Positions 7,130 through 15,122 of a stretch of 35,652 bases of DNA are shown in pieces (the stretch's first letter is position 1; every line of letters starts with the position of its first letter). The DNA lies in the NCBI GenBank assembly GCA_029983675.1, contig JASBYY010000033.1:1-35652 (forward strand), in the 5' to 3' direction. A program made the translations under genes and the position numbers. The notes under the pieces are model-generated. The model was not told the origin of the DNA. It made no database searches and worked only from the letters and a program-made list of their open reading frames with translations. Source of the DNA: Bacteroidales bacterium. GTDB taxonomy: Bacteria > Bacteroidota > Bacteroidia > Bacteroidales > F082.

Positions 7130-8998
7130 ATGAAAAAGATTTCTTTACTCATTGCATTGGTTGCCGTGTTCTTCTATGGCAACGCATTCGCCCAAACCGT
7201 CCTCATCGAGGATTCGTTTGAAGCCTACACAGTCGGCAATAAGATTGCTGCTGAAGCCGGTGTTGCCGGTAACGATTGGTGGACCACATGGAGCAATGCC
7301 CCTGGCTCCAACGAAGATGGCGTTGTTGCAGATGCTCAGGCCTCAAATGGTTCGAAAAGCGGTCATTTGACCTTTGGTGTTGACCAAGTGCTTCTTCTTG
7401 GCGGTCAAGAGTCAGGCACTTTTGACTTGGAATTCGATATTTATGTTCCACAGGGCAAAAACGGCTACTTTAATATCCTCCATGAGTTTAATGGTGGTGG
7501 TAGCACTTGGGCCATGCAATGCTATCTTCACTTGACCAATGAAGGTAATAACACGACTTCAGCTCCCGGTCATGGTTCGTTGCATGCCGGTGGTGCCAAT
7601 GTGGCCGACATTCCTTGCGTTTATGATGCATGGATGCACTTCCGTTTGCATGTCGATACGGATGCCGATTTGGCTCAGTACTATTACACCATGCCTGGTG
7701 GCCAAGAAACCAAGGCTCACGAATGGGTGTGGAGCTTGGACAGTTTTGGACAGAACACTGTAGGCCGTAAGTTGGATGCTATGGACTTCTATCCTCCTAA
7801 AGATGCAGCAACTTCCGAGTATTATCTTGACAACTTCAAGTTCACCAGAATCGGTGGCGAAACGCATGCTTCGTTGACCTTTGACCAGACTGACATTTAT
7901 CAGGAGCTCAATCCCAATGAGATGTCGAGTGTTGAGATCAACATTTCCAATGCCCAAGGAACTTCCATTGGCGATTGGAGTGGTTGGGTTGACTTTGGCG
8001 AAGGTGAAGGCGGCAGCCAGACTTCTCCCGTTAACTATGATGCCGAACCCGGTCAAAATACGGGCTTAGTTGGTATTAACGTTGAAGCTCCTACATTGGT
8101 TGAAGTTGGAGCCATGTATCCTGCTTCGTCTTATGGCGGTGCCGTCATGGGGACCAAGATTACTAAAGCCAAATATTTCCTTGGTACTTCTTCCCAAGGT
8201 GGAACGAACGGACTTGAGCCTAACACTCCTCTCACATTCCGTGTGTACGGACAGGGTCTTAATGGCCAGCCAGGCGCCAAACTCGCGGAAAAGGTGCTTC
8301 CTGCCAACCAGATTGTTGAAGAGTGGAATGAAGTAACTTTCGACCAGCCTGTTCCGTTGACCGGTTACAACGTGTGGGTGACTGTAGAATACACTCAGGC
8401 TGTTGGTGGCTATGCCATGAACTTTGACGGTGCCTCGGCTCCTGTTCCTTTCGGTGACATGTACCGTACCAATGGCGGTGGTGCTTTTGTCGCTTGCAGC
8501 GAAGTGTTCTCAGAGGTTTATGGTAATTTCCATATCCGTGCCACTTGCCAAGGAAGTCCTATTAGCGGCTCATGGGCTGCATTGAGCAAGCCTGAAGGAA
8601 CAATGCCTGCCGGAGGTTCCGACAAGGTTTCTGTGAACTTTAGTTCCATCAATCAGCCGAATGGAACCAATTTGCATGCCAATGTCAAGTTTGTCACGAA
8701 CGATCCTGAACATCAGACCGTCATGATTCCCATCACCCTGCATGTTGGTCTGGATGCAGTCAACGAAGTGAATGCACTTTGCACTGTGTATCCTAACCCC
8801 AGCGAAGGTTCCATTACCCTGAAAGGTGAAAACCTGAGCAGCGTGGCCATTTATAATATGGCTGGTCAGTTGGTTCGCGTGGTTCAACTCGACAACGTGG
8901 TGAACAATTTCGACCTCAATGTTGAAGCCGGTGTTTACTTCCTCAATGTGTATGACAATGCCGGAAACAATTCCGTTTCACGTCTTGTTGTTAAATAA
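7130..8998 (+). CDS. Secreted T9SS protein with lectin-like N-terminal region, function unknown
   Basis: A 622-residue protein. Residues 1-21 (MKKISLLIALVAVFFYGNAFA) are a signal peptide with an AFA cleavage site. Residues about 25-245 look like a concanavalin/LamG-type jelly-roll: DSFEAYTVGNKI, then FDLEFDIYVPQGKNGYFNI, ending YYLDNFKFTRIGG. Residues 250-545 are Ig-like or choice-of-anchor modules, including a DUF-like stretch with LTFRVYGQGLNGQPGAKL and WNEVTFDQPVPL, which in related proteins accompanies PKD or peptidase modules. The C-terminal 70 residues start at VYPNP (553-557) and form a type A T9SS sorting domain ending SRLVVK. No catalytic motif is recognised. It sits alone between a promoter box and a strong terminator. 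A surface binding role is an inference only. Confidence 0.85.
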   Translation: MKKISLLIALVAVFFYGNAFAQTVLIEDSFEAYTVGNKIAAEAGVAGNDWWTTWSNAPGSNEDGVVADAQASNGSKSGHLTFGVDQVLLLGGQESGTFDLEFDIYVPQGKNGYFNILHEFNGGGSTWAMQCYLHLTNEGNNTTSAPGHGSLHAGGANVADIPCVYDAWMHFRLHVDTDADLAQYYYTMPGGQETKAHEWVWSLDSFGQNTVGRKLDAMDFYPPKDAATSEYYLDNFKFTRIGGETHASLTFDQTDIYQELNPNEMSSVEINISNAQGTSIGDWSGWVDFGEGEGGSQTSPVNYDAEPGQNTGLVGINVEAPTLVEVGAMYPASSYGGAVMGTKITKAKYFLGTSSQGGTNGLEPNTPLTFRVYGQGLNGQPGAKLAEKVLPANQIVEEWNEVTFDQPVPLTGYNVWVTVEYTQAVGGYAMNFDGASAPVPFGDMYRTNGGGAFVACSEVFSEVYGNFHIRATCQGSPISGSWAALSKPEGTMPAGGSDKVSVNFSSINQPNGTNLHANVKFVTNDPEHQTVMIPITLHVGLDAVNEVNALCTVYPNPSEGSITLKGENLSSVAIYNMAGQLVRVVQLDNVVNNFDLNVEAGVYFLNVYDNAGNNSVSRLVVK

Positions 8999-9020
8999 GC
9001 ATTGATTGAAACTTCTATGA

Positions 9021-9046
9021 AAAGCCACCTTCGGGTGGCTTTTTTT
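9021..9046 (+). terminator. Terminator after the T9SS gene
   Basis: AAAGCCACC (9021-9029), TTCG tetraloop, GGTGGCTTT, then a T run to 9046. Textbook intrinsic terminator 22 bp after the stop codon. Confidence 0.95.
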
Positions 9047-9407
9047 ATGGATGTCAATGTTGTTCCTCAAAACAATGAGAATAACTTCTTATATGAAAGA
9101 GCACAGTGGATTCTCCGGGTGGTTGTCCGTAAAGTTTGTTTTGGGATTATTGCTGTCCGGTAAAAATCACAGAGACATTTATAACATGCTGAATAACAAA
9201 TTGTTAAGTCAACATTCCAAAGAGAGGGCTTATCATACCAAACACTTTGACTATCAACATCCTAGATATGTTTACCGGATAGCAATGTTTTGGGATAGGC
9301 ATTATAATGGGTGATTATTGGATGAAATATTACCAGACATTGTTAATCCTGCCATCATTATTACGGAAAGATTTCAGTAACAATAGAATAAATGTCTAAA
9401 AAAGTCC
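9047..9407. other. Intergenic region with no supported gene
   Basis: About 360 bp between a terminator and the cdsA promoter box. Two short open frames exist (38 codons from 9047; 87 codons from 9051), but neither has a promoter, a ribosome-binding site or recognisable protein character. The DNA is AT-rich. I see no repeat or RNA. Confidence 0.6.
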
Positions 9408-9415
9408 TATTTTTG
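9408..9415 (+). promoter_or_regulatory. -7 box for cdsA-psd
   Basis: TATTTTTG, 16 bp before the cdsA ATG, predicting a leader of about 10 nt. No matching -33 element. Confidence 0.5.
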
Positions 9416-9431
9416 CCTAAAATATTTCCCT

Positions 9432-10244
9432 ATGCGTGAATTGGGCATTCGAACTTTGTCGGGCGCAGTATATGTGTGCCTGGTTATTGGGAGCATTTTG
9501 CTGTCGCCTTATGCGTTGGCATTGTTATTGTTGTTTGTTGTCGCTGTCGGAACATTCGAAATGCTGCGGCTTCAAGCTGTCAATAGCCGTATTTTTCGGT
9601 CGTTGGTCGTTTTATGGAGCGTGTCGTGCTATTTGCTGGCAGCAATGGTTGCCTTGAATGTGTTATCGATGCGCTGGCTTATGCTTGAGATGCCCTTGGC
9701 AATGCTTCCGTCATTGTTCGCGCTGTTTTCGAAACATACGAATTATCAATCTTTTGCGGCATCGTGTTACGGTGCATTGTTTTTCTTGGTACTACCGTCA
9801 GTACTCATGCTTTCGCTTTATCGACAGGATTGGATAGGAGCCTATTCAGGATCGAAAATGATCGTCCTTGTTTTTTTGCTGATTTGGGTGAACGACAGTT
9901 TTGCCTATCTGTCGGGACGGTTGTTGGGGCGGCATAAGCTGTTCGAACGTATTTCGCCCGGCAAAACCATCGAAGGCAGTTTGGGAGGCTTGCTGCTGAC
10001 CCTTGTTGCCGTTGGAATATACTGCCATTATGCTTCCTGGATGCCGCTTCCGGTGGCTTTAGGACTTACGGTTGTCGTTGTGCTGTTCGGCACGCTTGGC
10101 GATCTGTGCGAGTCCATGCTGAAACGGCAGGCAGGCGTGAAGGATTCGGGGAAGCTGATGCCCGGGCATGGCGGCATCCTCGACCGTTTCGACTCTGTGT
10201 TTTTTGCCATGCCGTTTCTGTTTGCTTATCTATTACTACTATGA
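9432..10244 (+). CDS. cdsA: Phosphatidate cytidylyltransferase (CDP-diacylglycerol synthase)
   Basis: A 270-residue integral membrane enzyme that makes CDP-diacylglycerol from phosphatidate and CTP, the precursor of all bacterial phospholipids. The N-terminal two thirds are a series of hydrophobic helices. IWVNDSFAYLSGRLLGRH and SPGKTIEGSLGG are conserved. The C-terminal family signature is present: GTLGDLCESMLKR, then GVKDSGKLMPGHGGILDR and DS. Length is normal. The start fits MRELGIRTLSG and the close -7 box. Its TGA stop overlaps the psd ATG (ATGA, 10241-10244), so the two are translationally coupled and act in the same pathway. Confidence 0.95.
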   Translation: MRELGIRTLSGAVYVCLVIGSILLSPYALALLLLFVVAVGTFEMLRLQAVNSRIFRSLVVLWSVSCYLLAAMVALNVLSMRWLMLEMPLAMLPSLFALFSKHTNYQSFAASCYGALFFLVLPSVLMLSLYRQDWIGAYSGSKMIVLVFLLIWVNDSFAYLSGRLLGRHKLFERISPGKTIEGSLGGLLLTLVAVGIYCHYASWMPLPVALGLTVVVVLFGTLGDLCESMLKRQAGVKDSGKLMPGHGGILDRFDSVFFAMPFLFAYLLLL

Positions 10245-10909
10245 TAACGTGCATCCATAAAGAGGGGCTTCGCCCGATAGTTGTTGCGGTAGCACTTGGT
10301 GCTTTGCTCGTGGTTGGAGCCAACTTGTTGTTCCCCTATCAAAGTGTCTGGCATGTGTTGTTCTATGCGTTTTTGCTGTTCGTTGTCGGTATGGTGGTGC
10401 GTTTCTTCCGTGTTCCGATACGACGGAAAACGCTAAAGATTGACAGTGTTGTGCTCGCGCCTGCCGATGGGGAGATCGTTGCCAATGAATTGGTTCGCGA
10501 AACCGAGTATTTTGGCGATGAACGGCGGCAAATCTCCATTTTCATGTCGATTTACAATGTGCATGTCAACTGGTTCCCGATGAATGGTACGGTGTCATAT
10601 CGGAAATATCACCCGGGGAAATTCCTTGTCGCATTCAATCCCAAGTCATCGACTGACAACGAGCACAATAGCATTGTTGTGAAGGATGCGCAGGGACGTG
10701 AAGTGCTGGTACGTCAGATTGCGGGTTTTGTGGCGCGCCGCATAGTGAGCAAAGTGGAAGCGGGCGCCCCTGCCGTGGCGGGTGAGGAATTGGGCATGAT
10801 TCGTTTCGGATCGCGTGTTGACGTGTTTCTGCCCATGGATGCGAAAATCAGGGTGCATATCGGTGACAAGACTTGCGGTAAGCGCACCGTGCTGGCATCG
10901 TTTTATTAA
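10241..10909 (+). CDS. psd: Phosphatidylserine decarboxylase proenzyme (short, archaeal-type)
   Basis: A 222-residue pyruvoyl-dependent enzyme converting phosphatidylserine to phosphatidylethanolamine. Residues 1-60 contain two hydrophobic segments. LAPADGEIVANE, the motif ISIFMSIYNVHVNWFP and YHPGKFLVAFNPKSS follow. The self-cleavage site is FGS (Gly190-Ser191 in RFGSRVDVFLP), giving a beta chain of about 190 residues and an alpha chain of about 32 whose N-terminal serine becomes the pyruvoyl group. The short size and GS site fit the PSD-A class common in Bacteroidetes. A longer frame reaches to 10106, inside cdsA, but the ATGA overlap makes 10241 the start. It converges with the HAD gene, leaving only 13 bp between stops. 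Confidence 0.95.
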   Translation: MITCIHKEGLRPIVVAVALGALLVVGANLLFPYQSVWHVLFYAFLLFVVGMVVRFFRVPIRRKTLKIDSVVLAPADGEIVANELVRETEYFGDERRQISIFMSIYNVHVNWFPMNGTVSYRKYHPGKFLVAFNPKSSTDNEHNSIVVKDAQGREVLVRQIAGFVARRIVSKVEAGAPAVAGEELGMIRFGSRVDVFLPMDAKIRVHIGDKTCGKRTVLASFY

Positions 10910-10922
10910 GGAACGGCAAACG

Positions 10923-11618
10923 TTACAACAATTTCTCGATTTCGATGAGACTTTTGACCTCATAGGTTGCTGGTGTTTCATGCGCCGCACCGGAAGCGTT
11001 GAAAAAAATCTGGTCAATACCGGCGGCACACGCACCATCGATATCCACCGCCATTTCATCCCCGATCATAAGGCTCTCGTCGGCATGGGCATTGGCTTTG
11101 TGAAGGGCATAATAGAATATTTCCGGGTCGGGCTTTTTTACTCCCGCTTCTTCTGAAACGGTCAACGTTTCAAAATAGGGTGCCATGCCCGAAAGACTCA
11201 GCTTGGTGTCCTGCACCTCCTGAAAACCGTTAGTGATGAGATGCAGATGGTATTTTGGCTTCAGGTAATCGAGAAGTTCCATGGTGCCGGTGACAAGCCT
11301 TACGATACGTGGCGACAGGTGGACATAGTCATGGCTCAAGGCTTCAGCAAGTTTTTCGTCGTGGATGCCATAGTGGGCCAAAGGCAACAGAAAACGGGTG
11401 CGGTTTAACTCCTCCTTGCTGATTTCGTTGGCGCGATAAAGTGTCCAAAGCTGTTCGTTGAGAGGGTGATACACTTCGTGAAAAGCATGTGCATCGGGGA
11501 TGCCGAGTCGGGAAAGCCCGTATTTGTCGTAAATCTGCTCGAAAGCCACTTCGGCTGCTGCATCAAAATCCCACAGCGTGCGGTCAAGGTCGAAAAACAA
11601 GTGTCGGTAGGTTTTCAT
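10923..11618 (-). CDS. YjjG-like HAD family 5'-nucleotidase
   Basis: A 231-residue HAD hydrolase of the YjjG (TIGR02254) group, which dephosphorylates non-canonical pyrimidine nucleotides. Motif I DLDRTLWDFD (nucleophile D10, D12), motif II HLITNGFQ, the lysine in GVKKPDPEIF and motif III MIGDEMAVDIDGA are all present. The alpha-helical cap between motifs I and II has normal length. The frame is open 11 codons further upstream, but the ATG at 11616-11618 overlaps the stop of the TrmH gene in an ATGA junction and directly precedes KTYRHLFFDLD, so I use it. Last gene of the minus-strand block; no terminator hairpin fits in the 13 bp before the convergent psd. Confidence 0.9.
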   Translation of the reverse strand: MKTYRHLFFDLDRTLWDFDAAAEVAFEQIYDKYGLSRLGIPDAHAFHEVYHPLNEQLWTLYRANEISKEELNRTRFLLPLAHYGIHDEKLAEALSHDYVHLSPRIVRLVTGTMELLDYLKPKYHLHLITNGFQEVQDTKLSLSGMAPYFETLTVSEEAGVKKPDPEIFYYALHKANAHADESLMIGDEMAVDIDGACAAGIDQIFFNASGAAHETPATYEVKSLIEIEKLL

Positions 11619-12145
11619 TTTGTCAGGGTGTTGCGCATTTGGCGTTGCCATTCAAACAAGGCGACGGCAGCGGCATGGGTGACATTGAGCGAGCAGGTGG
11701 GGCCGGGAACGGGAATGTAAGTCACCATGTCGCATTGTGACAATATCGGCTCGGCGATGCCGTGCCCCTCGTTGCCTACGATGAATGTTACGTCGGCAGG
11801 CAAAACGGTGTCGTAAATGCAAGTGGCGTTGTCGGAAGTCTCAACGGCAACGATGGTCTTTCCTTCGGGTACGATGCGGCGCAAGTCGGTTTCTTCGCTG
11901 AAATACCAACGGATGTTGTCGCGGCTGCTTGCTGCCAAACGGCGTACTTTGTGCATGCTGTTGGAAGGCGCGGTGCCGAGAAAACAAACCTCGGTGGCAC
12001 CAATGTTATCGGCCAACCGGATCAAGGCACCCATGTTTTCGGGGGTCATCAGGTGGTCGGCAATGACAATGGGGCGCGGAAGGCTGTCGTACAGCGCATC
12101 GGTGCGCATGTTTTTGAACAATGTATTGGATTTGATATAGGTCAT
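11615..12145 (-). CDS. TrmH-family (SPOUT) RNA 2'-O-methyltransferase
   Basis: A 176-residue SpoU/TrmH-type methyltransferase. SPOUT motifs are clear: IADHLMTPENMGALIRLAD near the N-terminus (motif 1, with PENMGA and R43), FIVGNEGHGI at 121-130 (motif 2), and IPVPGPTCSLNVTHAAAVALFEW at 144-166 (motif 3, forming the trefoil-knot SAM site). There is no N-terminal L30e-like substrate-binding domain, so the tRNA or rRNA target cannot be told. A start three codons earlier (12154) is possible, but the ATG at 12143-12145 overlaps the TGA of the radical SAM gene. A second ATGA overlap links it to the HAD gene. Confidence 0.9.
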   Translation of the reverse strand: MTYIKSNTLFKNMRTDALYDSLPRPIVIADHLMTPENMGALIRLADNIGATEVCFLGTAPSNSMHKVRRLAASSRDNIRWYFSEETDLRRIVPEGKTIVAVETSDNATCIYDTVLPADVTFIVGNEGHGIAEPILSQCDMVTYIPVPGPTCSLNVTHAAAVALFEWQRQMRNTLTK

Positions 12146-13113
12146 TCTTTGCAAGATGTTGGTTGATAGTGTTTTCCTTGAAACGTGTCGCGGGCTTCCA
12201 TGCGTTGCTCGATGCGATGCAGCACTTCGTCATAACGCAGGTTCATCCAAGGTTCCGAAATGAGAAAACGGGGCGGCACTTCGCCCGCAAAGCGCTCGAT
12301 GACAATAGCAGGATTCAGGCGCTCGGCAAAATCGACCACAAAGTCAATGTACTCGTCCAGCCCGAACAGATGGAAGTCGTTGGCGTGACTGACGTATTCT
12401 TCGGCCATGAGAGTGTCCTTGAAGATTTGCAACTGGTGGAACTTGACCGTTGTCAGCGGTAACTCAGAGATGATGCCGGCGGCACGGAGCATCATGGCTT
12501 TGCTTTCGCCGGGGAGACCGAAAATAAAATGTGCGCCACAGGGCAAGCCGTATGTGGCAGTATCCGAAATGGCTTGACGGGCGGTGGCGAAATCATGCCC
12601 GCGGTGAACACGTTGCAACGTCGTATCGTAAACGCTTTCCACGCCATACTCTATCATGACGTAATGCCGCTTTTGGATTTCGTTGAGCAGCAGCAAGATG
12701 TCGTCATTGATCAGATCGGGGCGTGTGCCGATAACAATGCCAACGACTCCTTGTATATCAAGGGCTTCACGGTAAGTCCGTTCCAATTCGTCCAAAGGCT
12801 TGTAAGTGTTGGAATAGGGCTGAAAATAAGCCAAGTAGCGGCTGGCACAACGGTAACGTTTCTGATGAAAGGCTATGCCTTCTTCGATTTGCTGCCGGAT
12901 GGACTTGTCGGGACAGCAGTAGGAAGGGTTGAAAGCCGCATTGCTGCAAAAGGAACAGCCGCCGGTGCCTATGGTGCCGTCGCGGTTCGGACAGCTAAAA
13001 CCCGCATCGATGCTGATTTTCTGCACACGACCGCCGAACTGACGGCTGAAATAAGCCCCGTAACTGTTGAAACGGCGTTGGTTGCCCCAAAGGAAGGTGT
13101 TTGCGCGGTTCAT
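12142..13113 (-). CDS. TIGR01212 (YhcC-like) radical SAM protein
   Basis: A 323-residue radical SAM enzyme. Iron-sulfur cysteines are in CPNRDGTIGTGGCSFC (C41, C53, C56), a CX11CX2C arrangement rather than the standard CX3CX2C and diagnostic for the TIGR01212/YhcC family. Further family segments are RYLAYFQPYSNTY, VVGIVIGTRPD, and HFIFGLPGES (partial TIM barrel). The reaction is not established; E. coli YhcC is the best-known homologue. The start MNRANTFLWGNQRRFNSYG fits family N-termini. It overlaps the TrmH gene by ATGA, and 55 bp upstream lies the end of the di-haem gene, so it probably belongs to the same transcript. Confidence 0.92.
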   Translation of the reverse strand: MNRANTFLWGNQRRFNSYGAYFSRQFGGRVQKISIDAGFSCPNRDGTIGTGGCSFCSNAAFNPSYCCPDKSIRQQIEEGIAFHQKRYRCASRYLAYFQPYSNTYKPLDELERTYREALDIQGVVGIVIGTRPDLINDDILLLLNEIQKRHYVMIEYGVESVYDTTLQRVHRGHDFATARQAISDTATYGLPCGAHFIFGLPGESKAMMLRAAGIISELPLTTVKFHQLQIFKDTLMAEEYVSHANDFHLFGLDEYIDFVVDFAERLNPAIVIERFAGEVPPRFLISEPWMNLRYDEVLHRIEQRMEARDTFQGKHYQPTSCKE

Positions 13114-13168
13114 TTGATGGAAGAGTTAATTAATGCAGCCATGCTAAAGACAGATTATGAAAACCAAG

Positions 13169-14203
13169 TTATTCTTCACCGTTAAGGAACGCTTCATCAT
13201 CCAAAGTGTGTAAAAACGCCTTCAATTGTTGTTTCTCTTGTTCGGTGAGCTGAACGCCTTGCATCATGGCGTGATGCATCAGAGGATGGGTTTGTGGGGT
13301 GTTGTTGACCTCGCCACTATAGAAATCGATGACTTCGTCAATGGTGGCAAAACGTCCGTCGTGCATATAAGGTCCCGAGTGGGCGATGTTTCGCAGTGTA
13401 GGGGCTTTATAGGCGCCATGATCCATCGGGTCGCCGGTGACGGCAAAACGATCCATCGGGTCGTTAAAAACGCTGTCCAATCCATTGTTGTAAAAAAGAT
13501 GGGTGGTGAACAAGGCGTTTGCACCGCCTCCATGACAATGGAAACAATCGGCACCTTCTTCGGTGATGAATAACAGATACCCCTGCATTTCGTCTTGTGT
13601 CAGCATGGCTTCACCTCTTAAATAGCGGTCGAACTTGCTTTCAGCAGACACCAAACTCCTGATGTACTGTGCAATGGCGCGTTGTATGCCGACAAAGGTG
13701 ACATGTTCGCTGCCAAATGCCTTGGCGAATAATGGGGGATAATCTTCGGTGTGTTGCAACATGTTGACAATCTGTGTGGTATCTCCATTGATTTCGTCTT
13801 TCGCCGTGACGGCGAGAAACACCATTTCCTCAAGGCTGCCCACGGCACCGTTCCAGCCCAATCCAGTTGTGTTCCATGCCAAGTTGACCAACGGCAGCAT
13901 GACATGGTGGGTGTGGGTGAAGTCGCCGCCGATTTCATAGTTGTTTTCGCGGTGATGGCAAGTGGCGCAGCACATCAGCGTGTCAGGGGAGGTGCGACCG
14001 CAGAGGCGTTCGTCGTAAAACAGTTTTTCGCCCAAGGCAACGCCTTCCACAGTCATCGGGTTGTCGGCGGGAATGCTGGTCTTATTGGGAAAATAAGGCG
14101 GTGTCTTCAGTTCGTACGGCGTAGCGGAATACGGCGTTTGCTGCGGTTGGCAAGATGCCAAAAGCGAAAGGAGTATGCCGAATGCCAATATGCGTGAAGT
14201 CAT
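13169..14203 (-). CDS. Di-haem cytochrome c peroxidase / MbnH-MauG-like lipoprotein
   Basis: A 344-residue exported di-haem protein. The lipoprotein signal ends in LLASC (C18). Two covalent haem sites are CATCH (79-83) and CFHCH (220-224). GEKLFYDERL, FTHTHHVMLPLVNLAWN, AIAQYIRSLVSAESKFDRY and the C-terminal AYKAPTLRNIAHSGPYMHDGRFAT are typical of the bacterial CcpA/MauG family. The ATG overlaps the stop of the upstream MbnP-like gene (ATGA at 14200-14203). Established: in methanotrophs the MauG-type MbnH oxidises a tryptophan of its partner MbnP to kynurenine. The gene pairing here points to MbnH function rather than simple peroxide removal, but that is an inference. It needs cytochrome c maturation, whose genes are not in this window. 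Confidence 0.93.
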   Translation of the reverse strand: MTSRILAFGILLSLLASCQPQQTPYSATPYELKTPPYFPNKTSIPADNPMTVEGVALGEKLFYDERLCGRTSPDTLMCCATCHHRENNYEIGGDFTHTHHVMLPLVNLAWNTTGLGWNGAVGSLEEMVFLAVTAKDEINGDTTQIVNMLQHTEDYPPLFAKAFGSEHVTFVGIQRAIAQYIRSLVSAESKFDRYLRGEAMLTQDEMQGYLLFITEEGADCFHCHGGGANALFTTHLFYNNGLDSVFNDPMDRFAVTGDPMDHGAYKAPTLRNIAHSGPYMHDGRFATIDEVIDFYSGEVNNTPQTHPLMHHAMMQGVQLTEQEKQQLKAFLHTLDDEAFLNGEE

Positions 14204-14949
14204 GGCCGGATTACTTGTATTTGAAACACATCACCTCCGTTTTCCTTCAAGGCTTGCTGTGCGGCTTGGTTTTGCATGATGGAGCCGCCCCAGATGTCAA
14301 AATCATACAGGTTCGGGTTGCGGAACCAGTTGTCGATGACCATGGTGAGCCTGACGGACTGCGACTGGTTTTCGGCAATTGTGAGGGCGACGGGCTGTTC
14401 AACGATGAAGTAATTCTGGTAAAACGTGCTGTGGTCGGCGTTTTGTCCGATGCCGAGATGAACGTTTAACGGTGCAAGTTCACCATTGTCCGCGCACCAT
14501 TTTCCGTTGAGTTTCATGTAATGGTAGCCGCCGCCCAAGGGGTCAGGCCAAAACATGTTGCTTTCAGGTGGATTGACAAAACGTCCGGTGCGGTTGTCGT
14601 TTTCATTCAATCCGAAAGTGAAGCGGAATTTGTCATATTGACCAGCCGGAATGTTGTTCCAACAAAGCGCATGGCTTTCGGGGATGTCGGTGTCAATGTA
14701 ATGGGCGTTGTCGTTATATTCCGCCCAATCGCCTTTGACACTGTGCAGTTCAAGACGAGAAATGAACCATTGTATTTCGTTGATTAGAAACAGATTGCCA
14801 GCTTCGTTGGTGAAACACAGGCTGTTGGTAATCAGGTTGTGTTGGTTGATGGAATAGTCGATGCTAAGGTCAATTCGACCGTATTCGCGACGTTCTTTGC
14901 AGCCGAACGCCAGCAGGATGATGGTGGTAAATAGTATGGTTTTTTTCAT
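14200..14949 (-). CDS. MbnP-like lipoprotein, predicted partner of the di-haem enzyme
   Basis: A 249-residue lipoprotein (lipobox LAFGC, C17) resembling the MbnP family (PF20243). Family-like segments are the early IDLSIDYSIN strand, LINEIQWFISRLELHS, the hydrophobic-polar YDKFRFTFGLNE, NMFWPDPLGGGYHYMKLNGKW (131-151), and a late strand VRLTMVIDNWF. Seven tryptophans (W61, W75, W97, W134, W151, W208, W220) are candidates for oxidation to kynurenine by the partner enzyme. MbnP of Methylosinus binds copper; whether this one does is unknown. A TATCTTTG -7 box lies 18 bp before the ATG. It is the first gene of the five-gene minus-strand block. Confidence 0.85.
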   Translation of the reverse strand: MKKTILFTTIILLAFGCKERREYGRIDLSIDYSINQHNLITNSLCFTNEAGNLFLINEIQWFISRLELHSVKGDWAEYNDNAHYIDTDIPESHALCWNNIPAGQYDKFRFTFGLNENDNRTGRFVNPPESNMFWPDPLGGGYHYMKLNGKWCADNGELAPLNVHLGIGQNADHSTFYQNYFIVEQPVALTIAENQSQSVRLTMVIDNWFRNPNLYDFDIWGGSIMQNQAAQQALKENGGDVFQIQVIRP

Positions 14950-14967
14950 GGTGTGCGGATGTCAGTG

Positions 14968-14975
14968 CAAAGATA
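14968..14975 (-). promoter_or_regulatory. -7 box for the MbnP-like operon
   Basis: Minus-strand TATCTTTG, exact TAnnTTTG, 18 bp before the start codon. It faces the box at 15091-15098 of the divergent Smr gene. Confidence 0.6.
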
Positions 14976-15090
14976 GTTGTTTTTTACACGAGGGAGGCCC
15001 TTGATGGAAGGTTTTATCGTTGTGAGTTAGAAAAAGCCGCCGATGCTTCCTTGCGGTTTGTGGCAAAATGATTTGCTGTTGAAAAAATCG

Positions 15091-15098
15091 TATTTTTG
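15091..15098 (+). promoter_or_regulatory. -7 box for the DUF2027-Smr gene
   Basis: TATTTTTG, 24 bp before the ATG at 15123. A TTTG lies 15 bp upstream (15072-15075), shorter than the usual 19-bp spacer. This placement excludes an alternative start at 15096, which would overlap the box. Confidence 0.5.
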
Positions 15099-15122
15099 CA
15101 TTTCGACAAAAAAGAGAAAGTC

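Noticed and set aside
9047..9314. Two overlapping short frames (38 codons from 9047, 87 codons from 9051) after a terminator
   Set aside because: They start in the terminator T-tract, have no promoter or ribosome-binding site and resemble no protein I know.
12529..13185. 218-codon plus-strand frame opposite the radical SAM gene
   Set aside because: The minus-strand protein has the diagnostic cysteine motif and gene overlaps; nothing supports the antisense frame.
15061..15077. TGGCA-N9-TTGCT-like sequence before the Smr gene, similar to a sigma-54 promoter
   Set aside because: The GG to GC spacing is one base too long, and a normal -7 box lies closer to the gene.
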